Assembly (NCBI GenBank): GCA_010015655.1
Contig: ML976670.1
Location: forward strand, 197,621-261,620
From: Bimuria novae-zelandiae CBS 107.79
Taxonomy: Eukaryota; Ascomycota; Dothideomycetes; Pleosporales; Didymosphaeriaceae
Length of the DNA: 64,000 nt
Reading direction: 5' to 3'
Shown here piece by piece: positions 55,118 to 64,000 of this stretch. The position numbers and the translations under genes were made by a program. The notes beneath the pieces were generated by a model. It had not been told where the DNA came from, made no database searches, and saw only the letters and a program-made list of their open reading frames with translations. The stretch's first letter is position 1. Each line of letters starts with the position of its first letter.

Positions 55118-58100
55118 CCTCTTACTAACTATCTCACGAAGGAAGAACAGGCGCTTATTAATAAAGATAGTTAGGGCTAGCCCCTTAATGTTGATAAGAA
55201 TACAGATATTATAAAAATTAATATAAAAAGTGTAAACACATACATCCTCTTCTACTACCGGATCTCCCGAAACAAAGAATAGGAGGACTATAAGCTATAG
55301 GAGCAGATAACTGTTATCTTTAAAGGATAGCTAAAAGAACTCTTTAACAAAGGTAATAAATCTCTTATTACTAAATTACGAGACTACCTACGCAAGCAAG
55401 GCGTCTTTATAGCTAAGAATAGTAAGTTAATTGTCTATAATATCGCAGAAGCGCTGTAGGGCGACTATTATAAATAGACTAATAAAGAGGTTGCTTACTA
55501 GCTTAAAATAAATAAGAGGTTTAACTCGCGCTTTAATCTAAATCTTGCGACATCGCCTCTATATAATACGCCTCTATTATAGTAATCTTCTTAATAACCC
55601 TCTGCGCACCTTGTTTCTCCTTAACTAGCTCTAATAGCACGCACTATCTACTAACCTATACCTCTACCAAAATAGCAGCCCACTATATACCTGCCCTCTT
55701 ATTAGCAGCACAACGCGCCTTTATCCTCTACGCAGTAGCTAAACCAGTATAATACGTATAACCCCTATCTATAGCACGAAAGCCCTACTGTCCGATTACA
55801 TGGCCCCTTGCACACACGAAGGTAGCTGGCGCAACCCTACACAAAGAGACTTTGCCAGCAGTCCGGTTCATCCGCACGATTCCGGGCGGGACAAAGGGCG
55901 ACTCTCCTTACTCAACGGAAATAGATTAGCGTCTTAACGTGAGACGTAAGGATAAAAGAGCCTTACATTCTTGCAAAGACACATGAAAAAGAAGAATCAA
56001 TTACTTTTCCATCTCATCAAAAACACCCTTTAATCTGACACCTACAGACGCCACACGTCTTGACAACGCATATTAACTTATTACAGACCTCTATAAGCTA
56101 TATAACAATAAAAAGCGCTTTAGAGGTGAGCTGTATAACGTGTTTAACACTAAATTTAGAATCTTCCGAGACAATTACAGCAAGATAGGGCTACCTAAGT
56201 AACACTAGGATCAAGCTTTTTTTATTATACTAAAAGATAAAGTGTCTAATTACTACTATAACCGCCTCGCGGGTCAGGGCTATAATCTTAAGATAATAAT
56301 AGGTATAACAAAAAGCTACTTCTATAATAAGGAGAATTATTAATTATACCTTAGTAAGTGGAGAATAACTACGCTAGCACGTATAATTAGCGCCTACCCT
56401 AATAAATCTTGTCTTAATACTTTCTAATTACTTATTAACAAGCTCTAGAAGCTTTAACGCGGGCTAGGCTATAACTACTAAGGTAATAATATGCTACGCG
56501 AATAACTACTTAACGCGTGTAGTAGTATTAAGGACTATAACCTTGCCCTCTTTACCCTAGCGCCTACTTTTAAAGGCCTCTACTCTATTTTATACTTATT
56601 TATTAGCGCTGCTACCCGCTCGCGCGAGGCGCGCAATCCAAGCCTAACGTAATATACTACTAATAAGGAGTATTAGAACTACTATAACCTCTAACACCCC
56701 TATAAGGACGACCCTAACGTAAATAGCTATAAGTAGTACTAGACTAATAGGACCTACGAAGGTAAAGGCTCGCGGAGAGGTTAAGATAATAGATTATAAG
56801 GATTCTTATCGCGCTTCTTACCGCAAGACGTTAACAACCGTAGACCCTATTAAGGTAACTCTTAAAGGTCACCCTTCTAACAGCCACTGCCACCTAAGTA
56901 ACTACAATCTTAAAAGAAATACTTTATTTACAGTAAGCCTAGCTACTAGTTAATAAAGCACTCTAGGGATAAGCGCAAGCAATCCTATTATAGATTTCGC
57001 TAGACAGCGTTAGCCTACTTATATAACACGCAACCTAACGTTACTAACTTTTACGCTTTCCTAACTAAGTATAAAGGTATTAAAATTAACAACGAGGCCC
57101 AGTAGATGCTCGCTATAAAAATAATAACTAAGGGAGATTAGTTTATCACTAAGTTCTCTAGTATAATTAATAGTAATTAGATAATTACCTACCTAAATAA
57201 CTAAGCTATATACCACGCGACTACACGAATTAACGCGTTTAGGGCTATAAATAATACGCTTGCTACCGTATTTACGTTTAAAAATTAATATAATAAGAAA
57301 GTCTTTTAGGGCATTATGCCTAACACGGGAGCCTTAGGCGTCTCGACAGCTAGAGAACTATAAGCAACTACTCTATAGGTAGCCACAAGCTTGCAAATAG
57401 ATACCTCAACGGCTAGGCAGCACCAAATCCGCTTTAGCAAAGGCCAGGCAATTACATCTATAGGCACCCTACACGTTAACACAGCAATTAGTAAAGTCAC
57501 GTTCTACGTGCTACCTACTAATACGCCATTCTTACTCTGTCTAGCCAACATAGATAGACTAGGCGTCAGATATAACAACCTACGCAACGTACTGGTCCAG
57601 GGCAACCAGCTATACCCAGTTATACATAAATAGGGCCATCTATGGCTCCTTATAAATTAACCTAAACGCACCGCAACCGCCAGCTACCACCTTACAGAGA
57701 CTAAGCTACGCTAGCTCTACTAATAATTTAGCCACCTATTAGCTTATTAGCTCTACGACTTGCTTATTCGCGCTAGCCATAATAACGTCTATAAGGAGCT
57801 TATTAATAAGCTTATTAAGTACTGCTAATAGTGCTAACTAAATTAGAAAGCACCTAGACGCTTTAGATTTAAGCTTAAGGAACTAGACCTAGACTTTAAC
57901 TACAAAGTAATTATTAACATTATATACCTAAATAGAAAACCTGTCCTACATGTAGTTAACAACGCGACCACCTTTTAAGCTACTTGCTTCCTTAAAGATA
58001 CATTAGCCGCAAGCACTTAAAACGCTCTATAATATTATTAGATTAATATTTACCTTAAACTACCTAAGTATCTTGTCTATAACGCCAGCAGGAACTTTAT

Positions 58101-60388
58101 TTCTACTAAATTTAAGTAACTTACCAAGTCACTATTAATTAATATTAAAGAAGTACCTATAGAAGCTTATAACAGCGTAGGCAAGATAGAGCGGTACTAT
58201 ACTCTATTATAACGTGCTTTTAAGACTATCTAAGCTAATTTACCTATAATAATAAACAGGCAGCTCATCTTGCAAATAGCTATTAAAGCTATTAATAACA
58301 CTATAGGTCCTAATAGCCTAGTGCCTACGCTCCTTGTCTTTAGCGCCTACCTACGAATAACAAAAGACTCTCCCCCGTCGCTATTAATTACTTAACGCGC
58401 TGCTATTATTAAAAAGGCTATAAGAGAAGTATAATAGGTACACGAGACGCGCTAAATTAATAATACGCTAGCAACGCGTAATAGACCTACAACGCTTAAA
58501 ATAACTACACTACCTATTAACTCCGACGTGCGCGTCTGGCGCGAGAAGGATGGATAGATAGGGCCCTATAAGCTTATTACTATAACAAATAAGACCTATA
58601 CAATACAGCTGCCGCATGGCCCTACAAATTTCCGCTCAACAGTTATTAAGCCATACTACACGGATACCTCCCCGACAAACAACGAACCAGCCACGCCACT
58701 AGCGATTAATAATAAGGATAATAGCCACCCGATAGATATGCTAGACAACGAAGACAATAACTAAGATAAAAATAGTAAAACTAGTATAACTAACTAGTAT
58801 TAAGAATAAGCTTCTAAACTCCCTTAATAAAAACGCGGCCAACCTAAAGGCAGCAAGAATAAGCCTAAAGCTACTATAGCCCGCGCAAACCCTTCTAGGA
58901 CAGCTCGTGCGGCTCCTACAGCGTACACTGTTTACACAGCGCCTAACAAAGCTCACATGATAGAAGTCTTTATAACGCACAAAGAGAACACCGACTAGCT
59001 ACTTTCTATTTAGTTACGTAAAGAGCAAAGGATAACTACACCTAGCTAACTATTTAAGCTATTAAATAATAAGGAAATTAATAGCCTTATTACTAATAGA
59101 GTCTTCCGCTTTAAGCAATACAATCCCTGCAAGCACTAAGGATAGATTTTTAAGTTACAATTAGTACGCGAAATCAAAGGCAAGACTACTACTACCCTAT
59201 ATAAGAAATTACGCCTCGTAGTGCAAGGCTATTAAGATAACGGCAAAGTAATAATCCTTACCTAATCGCCAACTATCTAGTAAGCTAGCTAATAAATTAT
59301 ACTAGCTATTGCTCCTTCACTCATGCGTAATAGAGTTACATTAATAAATAAAGAGATTTCGCTCTGGCTGCGAGATATTACCTAAGCATATATATAGTCA
59401 CGCATAAAGCTTAACTAAGTAGTTATTGCCCACTTACCTAAGGAAATTAAATACAAGTATCCACCTAGCACGGTTATGATAGTTAAGAAGCCCCTATATG
59501 GCCTAGCTAAAGCTAGTACTTATTAGTAGGCAACGTACAGCGCTTATTATAAGGAAAAGCTTTATATAGAGACCTTAACATATAACCTATGCCTACTTGT
59601 GACCACTACCTAGGACGCCTTTAGCATAGTAGATATGTAGACTAACGACACACTTATCCTCGCGGATAAATATTTCTCTAACCTAAAGGAGAAGGAGTTA
59701 ACGTTTATAGCTAAGCTAAAGAAGAAGCTAACACCTACTACTCTATTAATTTTTAATAGCTATGTCCTATTAATTAATCACACTAGCAAGCTCTCACTAT
59801 AACAAAAAAATTAAAGTAAGAAGATTTAGCTTATTAACGCAAGCTTAGCTAACTATTAATAATAGTATATTAAGTAAAGGGCTCGCGGCGCCTACATCGC
59901 GAGCATCTACTAACTAAAGGCGACTTTTAACCTCTCTATTACTACACAAACTTAGGAGCCTACCGTCGACGACGTTAACGCGTTAAACAAACGCCTATAG
60001 TAGTAACTAAACAATCTTAATCGTGGCCTCACCTATAAGGCACTTAACCTAGCTTAGGCTAAAGTCTTTATGTTTGTTAACAGCTCCTTCGCAAATAACA
60101 AAGATTTAAGTAGCTAAATTAGCTATATAATTATAGTAGCTATAGAAGACGCTGCTAACACGGAGTTTACTATTTACGGTAATCTTATTCACTAGAGCTC
60201 CGCGAAGAGCAAACGCGTGACCCGAAGCGTCCTTGCGTTAGAGATCTACGCAATAGTAGGAGGCGTTAACCTCACCTACTCTATTACCTCAACGCTTGCC
60301 ATGGTTACAAAGCAGCTTAGTCTGCTATCTCTCCCCCTAGTAGTTTGTACAGACTCATACTCACTGTATGAGTGTATTGTCAAGCTAG
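55118..60388 (+). pseudogene. Copia gag-pol, destroyed by RIP
   Basis: Gag starts near 55118 (MPLTNYLTKEEQALINKD). The zinc knuckle near 56900-56980 has its Cys codons turned to Tyr (YFIYSKPSY). The protease at about 57320 reads NTGALGVST, with catalytic Asp changed to Asn, followed by HQIRFSKGQAI and VLPTNTPFLLCLANIDRLGV. Integrase traces (KPVLHVVNNATTF, YNAGRNF) follow. The RT shows RDIT-stop-AYI, VKKPLYGLAKAS and TNDTLILADKYF, where the DD motif is ND. RNase H reads FVNSSFANNKDLSSQISYII and HWSSAKSKRVTRSVLALEIY, with CTDSYSLYECIVKL just before the gap. All these changes are TG-to-TA or CA-to-TA. Confidence 0.9.
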
Positions 60389-60843
60389 NNNNNNNNNNNN
60401 NNNNNNNNNNNNNNNNNNNNNNNNNNNNNNNNNNNNNNNNNNNNNNNNNNNNNNNNNNNNNNNNNNNNNNNNNNNNNNNNNNNNNNNNNNNNNNNNNNNN
60501 NNNNNNNNNNNNNNNNNNNNNNNNNNNNNNNNNNNNNNNNNNNNNNNNNNNNNNNNNNNNNNNNNNNNNNNNNNNNNNNNNNNNNNNNNNNNNNNNNNNN
60601 NNNNNNNNNNNNNNNNNNNNNNNNNNNNNNNNNNNNNNNNNNNNNNNNNNNNNNNNNNNNNNNNNNNNNNNNNNNNNNNNNNNNNNNNNNNNNNNNNNNN
60701 NNNNNNNNNNNNNNNNNNNNNNNNNNNNNNNNNNNNNNNNNNNNNNNNNNNNNNNNNNNNNNNNNNNNNNNNNNNNNNNNNNNNNNNNNNNNNNNNNNNN
60801 NNNNNNNNNNNNNNNNNNNNNNNNNNNNNNNNNNNNNNNNNNN
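60389..60843. other. Assembly gap, 455 N
   Basis: It covers the end of the Copia RNase H and most of the right LTR, as expected where two LTRs are alike. Confidence 0.99.
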
Positions 60844-63790
60844 AAAGACAGAGAGTTACTTGTTCATTCCTTGCTACCTGTGAACCGACACTAACACTAT
60901 ATTTAACAAAGTGCCCTAGCTAGTTAAAAACGACTGCACGACAACGGAAAGCAAGCTGGAACAAGCAAAAGAACTTTTGTCCGCCTTTTTTCCCCCACTA
61001 CCCGCGGTAATCGAGGAGGAAAACGGAGGACGCAGAGGAGGACGAATCACCTTTACGCCCCGACTGTCTCTTGAGGAGATCGAGCGGTGTATCTTTGCAG
61101 CTAAACCGTGGAAAGCACCAGGCGACGACGGACTCCTAGCCATAGTGTGGAAGCAACTATGGCTAGTAGTAAAGGAGAGGGTGCTCACCCTCTTTCAGAC
61201 TTCGCTTGATGAGGGTAAACTGCCCAGCCAGTGGAGAAACGCGAAAATCATACCCCTCAAGAAGCCAGGCAAGGGAGACTACACAATAGCAAAAGCGTGG
61301 AGGCCAATATCCCTGCTATCAACACTGGGTAAGGTGCTGGAAGCTGTAGTGGCAGAGAGAATATTATACCTAGCAGAACGACACGGACTGCTCCCGACGA
61401 ACCACTTTGGGGGCAGAAAGAAACGCTCTACAGAACAAGCGCTGGTACTGCTCCAAGAGCACATATACAACGCCTGGAGATCTAGAAAGGTGGTGAGCCT
61501 GATTAGCTTCGATGTTAAAGGTGCATATAATGGGGTATGTAAGGAAAGGCTAGTGCAAAGACTAGAAGCCAGGGGCGTCCCACCCACCCTAGTGCGGTGG
61601 ATTGACGCCTTCTGCTCAGAACGGACGGCCACAATCTTAGTAAATGGCTACACATCGGAATAGCAATTGCTACCACAGGCGGGGCTTCCCCAGGGATTAC
61701 CGCTTTCACTAATCCTATTTCTCTTCTTTAATGCTGACCTGGTACAACGAAAGATCGACGCCAATGGGGGCGTAATCGCGTTTATAGACGACTACAGTGC
61801 ATGGACGGTAGGGCGGTTGGCAGACGCAAATTACGACAGTCTTCGAACCATCATTCAGGATGCCAAGAAGTGGGAAAGCCGGAGCGGAGCTACATTTGAA
61901 GGAGAAAAGACTATGTTAATCCACTTCACCCGGAACAAAGCCCTGACGAGCACGGCCCCAATATCCATTAAGGGCCAAACAGTAACACCGACCACCGAGG
62001 CCAAGATTTTGGGGGTTATCATGGACGCAGAGCTCCGATACAAACAACACATAGCTAGAGCAGCAACAAGAGGCCTTCGGGCAGCCATGGCACTGAATCG
62101 GCTACGCATGGTCTCTCTATTAACAGCACGACAGCTGTTTAACGCCACGGTGGCACTAGCAATAGACTATGCATTAAGCGTTTGGATGCACGCATGTGGA
62201 CAGTTACCTATGGCCGCTATTAACAGAGCGCAGAAGATCGGGGCGCAGGCCATTATTGGCTGTTTCTGAACAGTAGCCACAGCGGTAGCGGAAGCCGAAG
62301 CGCACATTTAACTGATAAACGAATGACACACCCTAAGGGTAATTAAGTTCTGGTTCGACATCTACACCCTACTAGACTCGAACCCGCTCGCAAGGATCAA
62401 GACCAAGACGTTCCGAAGATTTAACTTACCTTTGCAAAAGATAGCATAGCGGCTCCAAGAGACGGACGCGGAAAGGATCGAAACTATTATACTATATATA
62501 GTAAGCCCGTGGAACTCGCGCATAACTATAGTTATTAAAGCGGACGGCACAGAAGTAGAAGATGCCGCAGATCGCGATTAAGGCATTTGGATTGCCACCA
62601 GCACTTCGGTGAGAAACGGCCTGGTTGGCTGTGGAGGAGCAATAGAAGACACAAATAAGGCCACTAGAGAGAACAGGGAACCTGTCACCTTCTCCAAGGC
62701 CCTTGGACTGAGAACGGAACAGAACCCATACACCGCGGAATTAGCAGCAATATTAGAAGGGCTAAAACGCCTGCCACTGGAGCTAGCGGCACGGAAGATT
62801 ACCATGTTGGCCAGCAATTAAGCCGCGCTGCTAGCGATTGGCCATCCACGAAGGCAATCAGGACAGGACACGATTGGACACATCTACGACACCGTGCGCA
62901 TGCTAGCGGTAAGATAGAACAGAGTGGAGATGGTATGGATCCCAGCCGGATGTGGCTTCAACCTGGGCAAGAAGGCTAAAGCAGAAGCGAAGAAAGCTAC
63001 GAAGGATGGTAGCGCATTTGATACACGTCTAAAAGCTAAATCGACAGCAGTGAATGCCGAAATAACCAAACAGAACAAATACAGATCGCTACTAAACGGG
63101 GTCGGAAAGTACTCGAGAAAGTTAGACGCAGCGCTGCCTGGAAGGCACACTTAAGGGTTGTACGATATGTTGGACCGGCGAGGAGCTAGGGTGCTAGCGC
63201 AACTACGGACAGGGATGGCGCGGCTGAACGGATACCTGCATCAAATTGGGGCAGCAGAATTAGACCTATGCGACTGTGGCGTAGCGAAGGAGATAGTTAA
63301 ACACTTCCTCTTCCGCTGCTCGAGATGGAATGCACTACGGGCAAAGATGCTACAATAGGCAGGCGAAAAGGGTGGGAACCTCTCATTCTCACTGGGTGGT
63401 AAAGCAATGTCAGACGGAGCAAAATGGACGCCGGACCTAGAGGCCGTCCGGGCGACTATTCGGTTCGCCATCAGCACAGGAAGATTGGGAATGGATATGG
63501 CCTAAAGAGAGACGGCAGGCACTTAAAGACAGAGCCTGTGTGGCAGCAAGTTCTGCTTCAATCGCTGGGTTAAGGACAATGAACACTTAGAGAAAAGACT
63601 CTAAGATAACTTGCGACAAAAACTAACACACAGGGGAATAGAACTTTAGAAATAAGGGATAGCAGCACAGGAATAGGGCAATAGTAAGGGCTTATAGGAG
63701 TTTATGGGATATCAGCAGGATGGGATCATGTGATAACTGTACTAGTGCCCTTTAGGCTTAATGCCGGGCGAAATGAAACTCTCCTCCTCC

Positions 63791-63817
63791 TTATTGTTTT
63801 CTAGCTAAAACAGTCCT
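63791..63817. repeat. Right target-site duplication of the LINE
   Basis: TTATTGTTTTCTAG then CTAAAACAGTCCT, the partner of 50245-50272. Confidence 0.75.
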
Positions 63818-63844
63818 CTTTTGAAATCCTTAGCACATGCAAAC

Positions 63845-64000
63845 ATGCCGAAAGCTGCAGCTCACCTTAGCAATGATCCTAACTTCGTTTTATACACAAA
63901 GAACTCAAAAAATAAGGGTGTTTTACCTAATCTGCCGTCAGATCCGCCACCTGATTGGAAACCTCTCAGAATCATCAATCCACTTACTTTTGGACGCGCC
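63845..64000 (+). CDS. 5' end of an unknown gene, truncated by the window edge
   Basis: ATG 63845 opens 52 codons to the last base with no stop: MPKAAAHLSNDPNFVLYTKN, then Pro-rich LPSDPPPDWKPLRIINPLTF. It looks coding (charged, Pro-rich N-terminus), but there is no recognisable domain yet. It begins 27 bp after the LINE target duplication, so the LINE has displaced its promoter region. It could be a cellular gene or the start of another element. Confidence 0.5.
   Translation, partial: MPKAAAHLSNDPNFVLYTKNSKNKGVLPNLPSDPPPDWKPLRIINPLTFGRA

Larger units (their letters stand above)
54574..60893 (+). mobile_element. Full-length Copia-type LTR retrotransposon, heavily RIP-mutated, inside the LINE
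   Basis: Left LTR is about 54574-54790. Its end (GAGAGTTACTTGTTTATTCC, then CTACCTGTGAACC) recurs at 60850-60893 after the run of N, marking the right LTR. Between them the gag, protease, integrase, RT and RNase H order is that of Copia. The LINE frame goes from AFRAKGT (ending 54573) to IFNKVP (from 60899), so it sits within ORF2. A 5-bp target duplication could not be settled: GAACT on the left against ACACT on the right. Stops are dense in every frame. Confidence 0.88.
51665..63505 (+). pseudogene. LINE ORF2 (endonuclease-RT-RNase H), split by two insertions
   Basis: Segments: 51665-52553, 54261-54573 and about 60896-63505. The APE-type endonuclease shows YQLNVGKR, ALSEPHG, ILAGDFN followed by TGA in place of Trp, and GSDHRVIETRF. 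The RT shows KIIPLKKPGKGDY, AWRPISLLSTLGK, SFDVKGAYNGV and AFIDDYSAW (catalytic FxDD intact), but motif B reads GLPQGLPLSLILF, where Ser and Pro became Leu by CA-to-TA changes. RNase H-like GLVGCGGAIED and YTAELAAILEGL follow, then CDCGVAKEIVKHFLFRC near the end. Stops at 52127, 61661, 62268 and later fit Trp or Gln codons. It is inactive. Confidence 0.9.
50273..63790 (+). mobile_element. Tad/I-like LINE retrotransposon (two ORFs), interrupted by two LTR elements
   Basis: Without the two nested insertions it is about 5.5 kb. Order: 5' region, ORF1 (gag-like with zinc knuckles), ORF2 with APE endonuclease, reverse transcriptase, RNase H and a C-terminal CCHC-like motif, then a 3' region ending in CTCCTCCTCC. 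It is bounded by the 27-28 bp duplications at 50245 and 63791. The ORFs carry RIP-type stops but stay in one frame across both insertion points, so the element was whole when it was invaded. It inserted just upstream of the gene that starts at 63845. Confidence 0.92.

Noticed and set aside
54574..60893. An exact 5-bp target duplication for the Copia element
   Set aside because: The candidate pair GAACT/ACACT differs at two positions and most of the right LTR is in the gap; left unresolved.
1..64000. A Starship-type giant element carrying the accessory genes
   Set aside because: No tyrosine-recombinase captain (DUF3435-like) or matching boundary repeats were seen; other typical cargo (DUF3723, patatin-like, ferric reductase) is also absent from the window.

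Overview
The window looks like a repeat-rich, accessory compartment of a filamentous ascomycete (Pezizomycotina; Dothideomycetes is my guess only). Reasons: the protein genes carry short (43-59 nt) GT..AG introns with CTGAC/CTAAC-like branch sites; there are HeLo-like/NACHT/ankyrin and TPR proteins typical of fungal STAND receptors; and nearly every broken coding sequence is broken by CpA-to-TpA type changes (CAA/CAG to TAA/TAG, TGG to TAG/TGA, Cys to Tyr), the signature of repeat-induced point mutation (RIP). No rRNA, tRNA or CRISPR was recognised.

Layout. 1-285 is the 3' end of a TPR protein. 286-18300 is a gene desert holding RIP relics (a nucleoside 2-deoxyribosyltransferase-like pseudogene, a 530+ codon unknown reading frame with 17 stops but no frameshift, a coiled-coil and a MADS-like relic) and several minisatellites. 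18306-25329 has an intact Pogo/Fot1-type transposase, a three-exon NLR with a nearly identical ankyrin array that broke the assembly, and a small two-exon gene. 26365-31054 has a damaged JmjC gene and a damaged C2H2 gene. 31574-42574 is an island of mostly intact, mostly unrecognised spliced genes (a six-helix membrane protein, several orphan genes, a zinc ribbon, an APH-fold kinase), containing a perfect 68-bp palindrome and two very tight convergent gene pairs. 42649-44338 is a complete Tc1/mariner element with TA flanks, inserted 75 bp upstream of the kinase gene; a fragment of a relative lies at 45215.

47042-50012 is the most interesting gene group: an RNase H gene, a double GRF-type zinc-finger gene and a PD-(D/E)XK-like gene side by side, all intact after splicing. 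Their shared nucleic-acid theme makes them a candidate functional module, but co-function is inference.

50245-63817 is a nested transposon stack: a Tad/I-like LINE with a 27-28 bp target duplication, split by a small gag-only LTR element (52554-54260, exact 5-bp duplication) and by a full Copia element (54574-60893). The Copia is far more RIP-damaged than the LINE it sits in. A new gene begins at 63845 and runs off the window. Three runs of N (23131-24030, 38531-38712, 60389-60843) all fall in repeats. All gene models here are read by eye; introns are inferred from splice motifs and frame continuity.
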